Origin: Stramenopiles sp. TOSAG23-6
Lineage: Eukaryota; Sar
Direction: 5' to 3'
NCBI GenBank assembly: GCA_900128565.1
Contig: LT636077.1
Coordinates: 1-17,572, forward strand
DNA length: 17,572 nt
How positions within the stretch are numbered: position 1 is the first letter of the stretch; each line of letters opens with the position of its first letter. Position numbers and translations under genes: made by a program. Positions 1 to 7,965 of the stretch are shown here, one piece after another. Below the pieces are notes generated by a model. It saw nothing but the letters and a program-made list of their open reading frames with translations, was not told the origin of the DNA and did not search any database.

Positions 1-92
1 TTTTTTTTTTTACCAAAAAANTCGATTTTTTTTCGTACGTAATTTTGTACCTAACAAATTTTAGTTTTTTTTTTTAAATATTTTTTCATAAT
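1..92 (+). other. Intron A (partial), T-rich, resembles introns B and C
   Basis: The frame of exon 1 meets a TAA at 75-77, so the exon must begin after 77. The stretch contains a CCTAAC branch-point-like motif near 49-54 and a T-rich tail ending TTTTTTCATAAT at 81-92. Positions about 24-64 resemble the branch region of intron C. No AG lies between the stop and position 117, so the acceptor is either AG at 117-118 or non-canonical at about 92. The 5' end lies outside the window. Confidence 0.55.
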
Positions 93-1753
93 ACATCTTC
101 CCATGATTCTGCTGAAAGAATTCCTCTTAAAGAAAGGAAGAACACAATCACTAGTTTTTCTCGTAGTGCTGCTGGTTCAACTGGTTTTTTAAATGCAAAG
201 AACATAAATCCAAGTTTTTCTCGTAGTGCTGCTGGTTCTCCACCTCGCATTCGTCGAAATATGAAGAATACATCACTTCACGAAATTAGGGGACATGAGA
301 TTAAAACTAAAAGATCAAACAAAACATCTGGGTCGATGAGAATACGGCAGAGATTGACAAGGCAGAATGTTCATCATCTTGGTACAGGTCCACGTTACCG
401 CAGTATGTTAATGTACGTTTTCATCATGAATTTCAAATTTATTTATTTTTTTTGTATGAAAATGTCGTACCTAACGATTTTTTTTATCCACAAAAAAAAA
501 CAATATTTTTCACAATTTATTAACCCTGGTCGCAGTCTTGTATTTGGTGTTGGTGATCGTATATTTATACTAGCGCAAAATGTAAGACAGCGAAATGATG
601 TACTTGAATGGTGCACTGAAATAGAAGAAAGTGTTAGACGAATGTACGTTTCATATGAATTTCTAATTTAAGTTTTTTTTTTCATACGAAATTTCGTACC
701 TAACGATTTTAATGTTTGAAATATTTTTTCATAATCCATGATTTTGGTATCATTAAACATGTTGGGAATCCTGCGCTCATTGTCAAATCTATTAATGAAA
801 AGAATATAAAAGAAGCGACTAAGAATATCTTTGGGACGGACCAGGTCACACTTTTACGAATAGTGGTAAAAACACTAATTGGTGGAAGCTCTGGTTATGT
901 CATTGACCCACGAGAGTACTTAGGAGCACCAGAAACTGATAGTTTTTGTGCATTTTCTATTCCTATGCCAAACACAGTAGCGTTTAAGGTCCAGGAAGCA
1001 ACCAAACCACAGCGTCAACGGTTATATACTCCATACACAAAGACGATTAATAAACGTATGGAGACAAGTGAAGGTCATATGACTAGTTGGACCAACAAGC
1101 TTCAATTCCATGCATATTATTCATCCCTTCCAGGTACAGATCGATTTGATGTGTATTGGAAGAGAGATGGAGCGACACGTAATTATTTCAAGTGTGCTCG
1201 TAAGGCCGCAGATCCTTGGGGTTGGTTCTTTATGTATTCATTTTATGCATATCCACTGGTTCGTATTGACGTGTATAAATCACTGAAAACAGAACATACG
1301 TACTATTTTAGTGGTAGTGAAAAGATGACAAATATACCACCACCTGACCCTGAAGAATTTGAACATGAGTTTTCATTCTATGCTCTACAATATCAAATGA
1401 CTGGAACTATCAACTTTAACTGCATGCATACCGACAAAAGACAAGTTGGTGATGATCCGGGTATTACACGATCACTTAGATCGCGATGCAGTTCCGAAGC
1501 ACCACATTCCATATGGGAACATAACTGCCAATTTTATGCTTTTGATACACCAATACGGGGCACTAATCGATTACAAATTCAGATATCTATTGATGACCCA
1601 GTAAGATATCGTATTACGCCAGAATTTATGATAAAAGGTCCATGGAGACATCTCAATACAGTTTATGTTTTAGGAATTGTATCCCCAGATGCTGTAAAGT
1701 TTGCCCATGGTGCACCAGATCCTGGAAAAGCTTTGTCAGCACTGGTTTCATAG
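93..1753 (+). CDS. 3' part of a PH-like, beta-repeat protein gene (at least three exons)
   Basis: I do not recognise this family. The visible exons are about 93-412 (or from 119), 536-643 and about 736-1753, and the gene starts upstream of the window. Exon 1 encodes a basic, Ser-rich stretch with SFSRSAAGS twice. Exon 2 encodes GDRIFILAQN followed by a helix with LEWCTEIEES, which resembles the last strand and C-terminal helix of a PH domain. Exon 3 encodes about 340 residues with five diverged units built on F-x-A/Y, then G-T-x-x-F/L-x-V/I, then often P-x-R-x-Y/I. The best copies are FHAYYSSLPGTDRFDV and FYAFDTPIRGTNRLQI. No membrane segment is obvious. It ends TAG-TAA at 1751-1756, 113 bases from the convergent enolase-like gene. 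The reading frame is unbroken over the last 1 kb, so I treat it as a gene and not a remnant. The exon 3 start is uncertain because no AG acceptor is visible there. Confidence 0.65.
153..238 (+). repeat. 26-bp direct repeat, 60-bp period, in exon 1
   Basis: An identical 26-base string occurs at 153-178 and 213-238. Its spacing of exactly 60 bases keeps the frame, so both copies encode SFSRSAAGS. The sequence between copies does not repeat clearly. This looks like a recent in-frame duplication in a low-complexity Ser-rich region. Confidence 0.85.
413..535 (+). other. Intron B, 123 nt, GTACGT...CGCAG
   Basis: The donor GTACGT at 413 and acceptor CGCAG at 531-535 join codon phases correctly (AT|T). 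There is a CCTAAC at about 470-475 and a TTAAC at about 520-524, 12 bases before the acceptor. The interior is T- and A-rich and unlike the flanking exons. Its length is a multiple of three and it has no in-frame stop, so retention would leave the frame open. The first 70 bases closely match intron C. Confidence 0.7.
644..735 (+). other. Intron C, about 92 nt, GTACGT donor, no AG at the expected acceptor
   Basis: The exon 2 frame runs into TAA at 669-671, and a long open frame resumes around 716-740 in another frame, so sequence must be removed. The donor is GTACGT at 644 and CCTAAC lies at about 699-704. Joining after TTTTTTCATAAT (ending 735) restores the frame as AT|C, but that site lacks AG. 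The next AG (801-802) is in the wrong phase. AAT sits at both boundaries, so the exact junction is ambiguous by up to three bases. A 14-bp perfect palindrome lies at 685-698. Confidence 0.55.
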
Positions 1754-1866
1754 TAACCTTAGCCTCGAATTAAATAAATACAACTCAATGTCTATAAAAA
1801 ATAAAATATTAGTAATTACATACAACTTTAATACCTAAAAGGAATAAACTTGGATACTACTCTACA

Positions 1867-3708
1867 CTACCCTTTTTGTTTTCCAACGTAAGAAACGTTC
1901 TTCTCTCCAAGTTGAGAATTAATAACGAGTAATCTTCCTAACTTTTCAGTATCCTCTGCTCTACATGTACTGCCAACACGAAACTGTTCTACTTTCATTG
2001 CCACAGCTAAATCAGCCGAAAACGTGTCACTTGTTGAACCCGGTGTATTTGCGACAATGACTGCAGTACCTCCACTTTGAAATGATTTGCACAATTCAAT
2101 CGTCTCTGTCACAGATGAGCAAGTTCGAGCAGCATTCAAGACAGCACCACCGAAACAACCCCGTTGCTGACCCATTTTAAAATTTGTCGTTCCCACAAGA
2201 GTATCAGCTACTACTACTAGAGGATTGCCAGATTTCGTTTCGGAATTCTGTAATTGTCCCCAGAATGAAAGAGCATCATTCATCAATGGATCATCAACAA
2301 AACAAACGGCATATCGTTTAACAATACGCTTTATATAAGCTACAAGATCCTCTGCTTCAAGTTGATCTTCTTCACGATGAACGTTGCACTTATAACCAAG
2401 GTCATATAATGCCCTTGTCGCCATATCATCTTGTTCAGTATTCTCTTCTTTTACACTCTTACCGGCATTAGGTACATGGAAAAAATTTGATGCTGCAATA
2501 CTCATACCAATCATAACCTTACCCTCACANTGTGCGGCAATGATACACTTATTCAAATAATCCACAGCTTCTTTAAGTCCTGGTGTTTTTTCATCACTTT
2601 TATCNGATTCATCTACAAAAGACGCACCTACCTCTTTTGTATTTGATCCAATAAATTCTGGGATAAATCCACCATTAGCTGCACGGTACATCTTTTTTGG
2701 TGCTAGACGATCTACTGCTTCTTCAAGTAAAGTCGCAAATTGTACAGCTTCTGAAAAATTCTTCGCTCCTGAAGGGACTACATGTAAAGAATGAATAGGA
2801 AGTGTGCAATTACTCGAATTATTCCCACTACTTAATAAGCTAAATACTGGAACGGGAANATAATATTTACTATCTGGTCGCTCTGCTAAATCTGCCAAAT
2901 GACTATATACTTCGCTGGAATTTTCTTTNGCGCCTGCTCGACAAACTGCCTGTGAAACAGCGAGTGATGCACACCTTAAAACAATCTTCTGTACATTATA
3001 TTTCAAGGTTTTTGCAAGTTTCTTTTTACGCATTTCGACAGTTTCAAGGACTCCATCTTCATCATACTTCTGCTGCTGCAGTTTTTGCTCCTTTTCTTCT
3101 TGCATCTGTTTCTTAGCATCGGATTGCTCTCTTTTCCGGAAAGCTACTTTTAGCATTGAATCTACTAAACGTTGGTCAGTTGGATCCTGACGATTTAATG
3201 CACCTGCAACGTTTGCGCTTGTAACAAATTTNGATGTCTCAGAAACNACCTCTGATATAACATTATGATAATCCTCATAAGAAAGTATTACATTTTTAAG
3301 TGTTTTGAGACGAATTTTCTCTTTTTCAGCTTCGCTGAGGTTTTCTTCCTCACTTTGAGAATTTTCACCTGTTNGTTTATTTTCTTCTTCAGTCGTCTCT
3401 GAGATTTGTTCTATTGGTAAAACGTCCGGAACATCAATCCCAGTTGAAACTGAAGAACGAAATACCCCATTCCGTGTTGTGACCATCACTTCGATNGCTG
3501 CTCTACCAAGACCATCAAAAGTAGATCGAGCTTTCACACTTAATAAACCTTGGAGAGATGGTGCCTGAAGTTTCAGCAACTGTGAAATGGAAGCAAAAGG
3601 GTCTGAAGGGAGGCCACGTAGCGATATGTTCAATATTTCATTCATCTTCTGCTCTACTTTGTGCTTCCGAAGGTAATCTCGCATCTCAGTGGTAAAATTT
3701 CCCGACAT
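1867..3708 (-). CDS. ENO4: Enolase-4-like pseudoenzyme with DPY30-like N-terminus
   Basis: The 613-residue protein is close in length to animal ENO4. Residues about 9-46 (YLRKHKVEQKMNEIL, then LPSDPF) resemble the DPY30 dimerisation helix pair. Residues 54-95 match the enolase N-domain, two charged insertions lie near 105-135 and 196-230, and residues about 235-600 follow the enolase barrel. Landmarks include the counterparts of GDEGGFAP (AANGGFIP), IGMDVAASEF (IGMSIAASNF), EDP (DDP) and TEDTFIADL (TSDTFSADL). By motif alignment, metal and catalytic residues are replaced: the metal Asp is Ser, the LLLK lysine is Asn (VLNAA), the GQIKTGA lysine is Arg, and the GSHAG His is lost. Classical 2-phosphoglycerate dehydratase activity is therefore unlikely. 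ENO4 in animals is a sperm-flagellum protein, so a flagellar role is inferred. A single exon with an ATG at 3706-3708. Five or more N calls leave unknown residues. Confidence 0.85.
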   Translation of the reverse strand: MSGNFTTEMRDYLRKHKVEQKMNEILNISLRGLPSDPFASISQLLKLQAPSLQGLLSVKARSTFDGLGRAXIEVMVTTRNGVFRSSVSTGIDVPDVLPIEQISETTEEENKXTGENSQSEEENLSEAEKEKIRLKTLKNVILSYEDYHNVISEXVSETXKFVTSANVAGALNRQDPTDQRLVDSMLKVAFRKREQSDAKKQMQEEKEQKLQQQKYDEDGVLETVEMRKKKLAKTLKYNVQKIVLRCASLAVSQAVCRAGXKENSSEVYSHLADLAERPDSKYYXPVPVFSLLSSGNNSSNCTLPIHSLHVVPSGAKNFSEAVQFATLLEEAVDRLAPKKMYRAANGGFIPEFIGSNTKEVGASFVDEXDKSDEKTPGLKEAVDYLNKCIIAAXCEGKVMIGMSIAASNFFHVPNAGKSVKEENTEQDDMATRALYDLGYKCNVHREEDQLEAEDLVAYIKRIVKRYAVCFVDDPLMNDALSFWGQLQNSETKSGNPLVVVADTLVGTTNFKMGQQRGCFGGAVLNAARTCSSVTETIELCKSFQSGGTAVIVANTPGSTSDTFSADLAVAMKVEQFRVGSTCRAEDTEKLGRLLVINSQLGEKNVSYVGKQKG

Positions 3709-4209
3709 TTTTAATCAAAGAGTGGTGTACTTTGTTTCTTCCTTTGTTTCTTCCTGGAAGAAAAGAAAAAAAGTAAAAAACGAAACCGTTCTGCGTTAGA
3801 AGAACCGAACGAACGTTTAATTATAACTGCCAACCAGGAGCAGGTTTGTGAATTAATAATTGTACATCATGAAAGGCACTTTAAAGTTTGTTTCAAATCT
3901 GATCGAATATATTTTTAAAAACTTGGGAAATGTAAAATTAATTGCCGTATATTTTTAGTGTTTTGGCGTCTGCAGATGTGTAACTTATAATACTACTAAT
4001 GGCAACCAGAATTATTTAGCTAAAAAAAAATGTTTAATGCTCGTTTCATTATTATTTCAAATAATAGTCATTGTTGAAGCAGCCCAGTTTAGGATTTTGC
4101 TGAAAGAGACGTGCTTCAACTAATACTTGTTTAATGTTGGGTACAATAGTGTAATTTTTGATAGTTCTATACTTTTCAACGATTGATATTTTCCAAAGAT
4201 ATTAATCAA
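3709..4209. other. Intergenic region upstream of the enolase-like gene
   Basis: These 501 bases separate two minus-strand genes. The side near 3709 should hold the 5'UTR and promoter of the enolase-like gene, and the side near 4209 the 3'UTR of the phosphatase. A 12-bp unit (TTTGTTTCTTCC) is repeated in tandem at 3731-3754. A 9-bp inverted repeat lies at 4073-4120. No ORF or RNA gene was recognised. Confidence 0.6.
4073..4120. repeat. Inverted repeat with 9-bp arms (possible RNA hairpin)
   Basis: GTTGAAGCA at 4073-4081 is the exact reverse complement of TGCTTCAAC at 4112-4120, with a 30-base spacer that can form only a weak inner stem. It lies 90-137 bases past the phosphatase stop, so it could fold in that gene's 3'UTR. 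Function is unknown. Confidence 0.6.
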
Positions 4210-6543
4210 TTATTCATCCTTGCACTGCCAAGTAAGCCTTTTAGGGACACTAGTTTCTAGGTTACCATTTATTAGAGAGTTGACAATAGGTGTATCTTTC
4301 TTNGTCGGATCTTCGGTAGATAAAAATTTNAGATACTGTAATTTGTATAATTCAAGAAACTGCTTAAACGACATTTCAACAGCCAATCTATTCAACATCC
4401 ATCTAGACAGNGACACATCAATCCCAAGAAGAAATACATCGTTACTTTGAGACACTAATATTTTAGCACTGGAATTTTCTTCTTTGGGGAATTTCCCGAA
4501 TTTTCTTTTGTATTTATTCATAAAAGTTACTGAGTTTTTTTCATACTCGTTCGCAGGGCAATCCAAACGGACAACGCCATCTAACACCGNCCTCCCATTG
4601 AGTAATCGTGTCGACGAAACTGTGTGACCTACTATCATAAAACCAGCACCTAGCTGCTTCAGTGTATCAGCTAATTGATTGCATCTATGACGCTGTGATG
4701 AATTGTAACCATCATAGTATTGTCCTTTAATCATGTCATCATCGGGCATTTTGGTTANATAAGCCCTTACCCATAGAGGATTATCGTATACAGGAAAATA
4801 ACCACCTACATTCCATTCAGCAACAGGAGGTAGATTTGACCCACCCAAACTATTCCCAGAAATTTCTGTAAGTCGTTTATACATTTCTAGATTAATAATG
4901 TCCATACAACTATCATTTATAGTTTCAGTACCGCACAAATGCTCTACGAAGCGAGGCTCAATGCCACCATGAGTAAAAATACCAACAGACAAGTAATCAT
5001 CGTCATTCACAGGTATCACCAAACTATCACCAATGGATGTTGTTCTTAATCTTGGCAGCATATTCTTTACATCGATTCTTGCAACCGTAGGTCTCTGCAA
5101 AATAAATGCCATATTTTGTTCAAGCCATTTGGTCCTCGCAGCTCGTTCCCCAGGCCCACTACAAACGCACAAATCATCTTCTGAACGTGTTTTATCTTTA
5201 GAAGATACAAACTCATAAAAAGGGCCAAATGGTTCTCGAGTACCATCTTGAAATATATTGACCTCCTCGTGATTGCCTAGAAGGAAATGAAAACGACCCT
5301 TATGTTCGCCTTCTAAAGATATTAGACATTCTTCTAGCTCGAAGATTGTTTGGTCATATGGTCCCCGATCAAATGTATCTCCTACTTGAACAAGTGATAC
5401 ATTGAATAAAGAGGAAACACAATAGACTTCGTCATGTTCCGCAGCAAAATCAATCACAGCTTCTGGTGTAACGCCCCGCTTCGCCTTTAATCGTGTGTCG
5501 CCTTCATGTGCTGGAGAATCAATAAAGCTACGATACATTGCCAAATAGTAGTCTCTATTTGTCACTGCGGCGGCTACACAGCAACCTTTTTCAGGAGTAC
5601 AACTTTCACGTTGACTTTCTTCAGAACAGGTTGAACTATGTGCAAGATTTGAAGACTCCAGCAAGCGGAGGAACACGTGAAAGTCGCCATGAATATCCCC
5701 GAGGGCAACAACATTTTGGGTATCTTCTGCAAGTACAACACGGGAGGGTGGTTCCATCAATGTTGGTATGGATGTGAAGGTCAGTTTTGAGTAAAAAAAA
5801 CCAATATCCTCCGGGTACATACGGGGTTGACAAATTTTAAATTCACTCTGATTAGCTCTCTTCCAATTGTAGTCAATATTTCCACCTCTAATAACGAGGT
5901 TTGCCGCGATGAATCTTATGATANTATGGTTATCTTTATCCTTAGAAAAGAAGTCGAGTCCTCCTTGAAGAAAGAAGTCGAGTCCTCCATTACTTTCTTC
6001 TTTTGATACCTCACTGTTTATTAGTGCGCGAGGACAAGTCTCACAAATCAAACCATTCCACCATTTGCCCTCAACACAATGACAATAAGGACTGCTAGAA
6101 ATTCCATGACCTTGTGTCACACCTTTATGAACTTTGCAAAAATACCAGTTCTTACTTTCAGGTATTGGTGCTGGATACACTTCGTGTTCAGTTTCGCAGT
6201 CACCGAACCTTTCTCTATAAACGTGAACAACAAGCTCATCCCAAATTTCGTTCTCAGTATATCTAGAGCCATGTCCACTAAGGATACTTGACCAGATAGT
6301 TGAATCTATTGAAATTTCTTCGTCGCACAAGCTTTGAAGTTTATTTTGTTCGGGAAGCGAGAGTTTTTGGAATGATTCATCTAAAGATAGTTTCTTCGAA
6401 GCTTTGAATAAACTTTTAAAAGGGTCGCTACTCTCTAACTCTTCGGCAATTGGTCGCAAACTAGTATACGTGGATCCATCTGAAGCTGACTTTACGATAA
6501 CAAATGATGAACAAATGATTATTGTGGTATAAATCCCAAGCAT
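4210..6543 (-). CDS. Secreted/endomembrane Shewanella-like metallophosphatase
   Basis: The 777-residue protein is a calcineurin-like phosphoesterase. The two-metal motifs are GDIHG (282-286), GDTFDRG (388-394), GNHEE (423-427), HGG (525-527) and GHT (639-641). The sequence LVQVGDTFDRGP with GNHEE and a NPLWVR motif (589-594) is typical of the Shewanella-like (SLP/Shelph) branch of PPP-type phosphatases, which dephosphorylate phosphoproteins. Residues 1-20 form a hydrophobic signal peptide, so it should enter the secretory pathway. Residues 136-170 form a Cys-rich, EGF-like stretch (CHCVEGKWWNGLICETC) not usual for the catalytic core. A long Cys-containing insert separates the first two metal motifs. 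No C-terminal membrane anchor or KDEL-type signal is seen, although the chain ends CKDE. Single exon, divergent from CIAO1. Substrate unknown. Confidence 0.87.
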   Translation of the reverse strand: MLGIYTTIIICSSFVIVKSASDGSTYTSLRPIAEELESSDPFKSLFKASKKLSLDESFQKLSLPEQNKLQSLCDEEISIDSTIWSSILSGHGSRYTENEIWDELVVHVYRERFGDCETEHEVYPAPIPESKNWYFCKVHKGVTQGHGISSSPYCHCVEGKWWNGLICETCPRALINSEVSKEESNGGLDFFLQGGLDFFSKDKDNHXIIRFIAANLVIRGGNIDYNWKRANQSEFKICQPRMYPEDIGFFYSKLTFTSIPTLMEPPSRVVLAEDTQNVVALGDIHGDFHVFLRLLESSNLAHSSTCSEESQRESCTPEKGCCVAAAVTNRDYYLAMYRSFIDSPAHEGDTRLKAKRGVTPEAVIDFAAEHDEVYCVSSLFNVSLVQVGDTFDRGPYDQTIFELEECLISLEGEHKGRFHFLLGNHEEVNIFQDGTREPFGPFYEFVSSKDKTRSEDDLCVCSGPGERAARTKWLEQNMAFILQRPTVARIDVKNMLPRLRTTSIGDSLVIPVNDDDYLSVGIFTHGGIEPRFVEHLCGTETINDSCMDIINLEMYKRLTEISGNSLGGSNLPPVAEWNVGGYFPVYDNPLWVRAYXTKMPDDDMIKGQYYDGYNSSQRHRCNQLADTLKQLGAGFMIVGHTVSSTRLLNGRXVLDGVVRLDCPANEYEKNSVTFMNKYKRKFGKFPKEENSSAKILVSQSNDVFLLGIDVXLSRWMLNRLAVEMSFKQFLELYKLQYXKFLSTEDPXKKDTPIVNSLINGNLETSVPKRLTWQCKDE
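5947..5988 (-). repeat. 24-bp in-frame tandem duplication in the phosphatase gene
   Basis: An 18-base string is identical at 5947-5964 and 5971-5988 with a 24-base period. It produces GGLDFFLQ-GGLDFFSK at residues 186-201, between the Cys-rich stretch and the catalytic domain. It is consistent with a recent slippage event in a linker. Confidence 0.85.
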
Positions 6544-6837
6544 TCTATTTTATATAGAGTATCTACGGTATTTTGTGGTATGAGAATTTAAAGGAATTGG
6601 TTTTTTTGCTACCTGGGTTTGTACAAAAGCCAATTATTTTCGCCAATTTATGTCTTCAAATTTGACCTAAAACTAACCCTAACCCTAATCGATCATCGTC
6701 AAGAGCAAAGTCAGTCACTCAATGATAACTAATTTGCTTGCACTGTATCAGACTTTTTCAAACATAAACAAACACTAGCTCTGGCGCACCTATACTAGTC
6801 AGGTGTTATCTAAATATATTTTGTTTGTATTCTAAGT
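6544..6837. promoter_or_regulatory. Divergent promoter region, phosphatase / CIAO1
   Basis: These 294 bases lie between two head-to-head start codons, so both promoters must lie here or within the genes. An imperfect dyad, CACCT at 6787-6791 and AGGTG at 6801-6805 (with CAGGTG, an E-box type hexamer, at 6800-6805), sits 33 bases before the CIAO1 ATG. An AT-rich stretch, CTAAATATATTTT, follows it. Two copies of CTAACC occur near 6670. Assignment as promoter is by position, and no element is proven. Confidence 0.45.
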
Positions 6838-7965
6838 ATGGAAGTAAAAAAAAAGCTAATAGAGGTTGCTTTACTTGAAGGTCATGACGAAAAGGTATGG
6901 TGTGTAGCATGGTCACCACACGGGAAGATGATAGCATCTTGTAGTAGTGACCAAACAGTACGAATATGGTCACGTGGTGTGACTGCGGCTGACTGGAAGT
7001 GTGTTGATGTACTTGATGATGGTCACACAAGAACCATACGATCTGTGAGTTGGTCCCCCTCCGGAATTGCGATTGCTACGTGTAGTTTTGACGGAACAGT
7101 ATGCGTGTATGAAAATTTAAATGGTGAGGGTTTCCAGAACGTCGCTGTATTAGAAGGACACGACAATGAAGTCAAATGTGTCTCTTGGAGTCCATCTGGT
7201 GGTTTGCTGGCAACGTGTGGGCGCGATAAATCTGTGTGGGTTTGGGAAGCAGCTGAAGTTGATGAAGAGGATGAGAAATTTGAGTGCATTTGTATCTGCA
7301 CAGAACACACGCAAGATGTTAAATATATTGTTTGGGGTACTGGTCCCTCGGAAGGGTCCGAAGAAGAGCAATTATTTTCAGCTAGTTATGATAACACTAT
7401 TAAAGTGTGGCAAGAGCATTCAGATGATTGGGTCTGTGCACACACACTAAATGGCCATACATCGACTGTTTGGGCTCTTGACGTGGAACCATCACCTATA
7501 GAAGTAAGTAGTTGTGTACCTGTCGAAAGTACATCTAGGTTAGTTTCGTGTAGTGATGACAAAAGTATAATTATTTGGAAATATTTCAAGGATGTAATGG
7601 GCACCGCGGGAAGAAGTAGTGCCTGGAAAAAGGTTGCAGTTATACCAGAACATGCTCAAAGATCGATTTATAGTGTTTCGTGGTCTGCTTATTCTGGCGC
7701 AATCGTTACAGGTGCTGGTGATAATGCAATACGCATAATTGAGCAAACATATTGTGAAAGCCTTGGCCAAAACGATATAACTAATGTTGAGAATCAAGAC
7801 AAAGAAACATGGATAAAAACTGCTGAAAAAAAAGAAGCCCACTCAGGAGATGTAAATTGTGTAAAGTGGTCTCCAGTTTCGGAAACTAAGGGGAAACAAT
7901 TGTTAGCTTCTTGTGGAGATGACTGCAATGTACGTGTTTGGTCGTACTGTAGTTCAGTCTCTTAA
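6838..7965 (+). CDS. CIAO1: CIAO1, WD40 subunit of the cytosolic Fe-S targeting complex
   Basis: The 375-residue protein folds as a seven-bladed WD40 propeller. Blades fall at about residues 12-45, 57-92, 102-137, 151-192, 199-248, 263-301 and 327-369, with repeated GHD/GHT and S.D..(I/V).(I/V)W signatures. HTQDVKYIVW, SASYDNTIKVW, DDWVC and GHTSTVWAL match CIAO1/Cia1 closely. In the known pathway CIAO1 works with MMS19 and the MIP18-family protein CIAO2 to deliver 4Fe-4S clusters to cytosolic and nuclear apoproteins. It is slightly longer than the roughly 340-residue human protein because of acidic or loop inserts near 139-147, 217-231 and 305-325. The ATG at 6838 gives the usual short N-terminus before the first blade. 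Single exon. Confidence 0.93.
   Translation: MEVKKKLIEVALLEGHDEKVWCVAWSPHGKMIASCSSDQTVRIWSRGVTAADWKCVDVLDDGHTRTIRSVSWSPSGIAIATCSFDGTVCVYENLNGEGFQNVAVLEGHDNEVKCVSWSPSGGLLATCGRDKSVWVWEAAEVDEEDEKFECICICTEHTQDVKYIVWGTGPSEGSEEEQLFSASYDNTIKVWQEHSDDWVCAHTLNGHTSTVWALDVEPSPIEVSSCVPVESTSRLVSCSDDKSIIIWKYFKDVMGTAGRSSAWKKVAVIPEHAQRSIYSVSWSAYSGAIVTGAGDNAIRIIEQTYCESLGQNDITNVENQDKETWIKTAEKKEAHSGDVNCVKWSPVSETKGKQLLASCGDDCNVRVWSYCSSVS

Noticed and set aside
261-671. Stand-alone 136-residue gene
   Set aside because: The frame runs through a T-rich intron with clear splice signals and ends inside the next intron, so it is two exons plus intron read-through, not a separate gene.
6665-6690. CTAACCCTAACCCTAA, resembling a telomere repeat
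   Set aside because: Only about two units, in the middle of a divergent promoter. Too short to be a telomere or a meaningful interstitial array.
7023-7310. Minus-strand frame within CIAO1
   Set aside because: Antisense to a well-supported WD40 gene and Ser/Thr-rich from codon complement. No independent signal.
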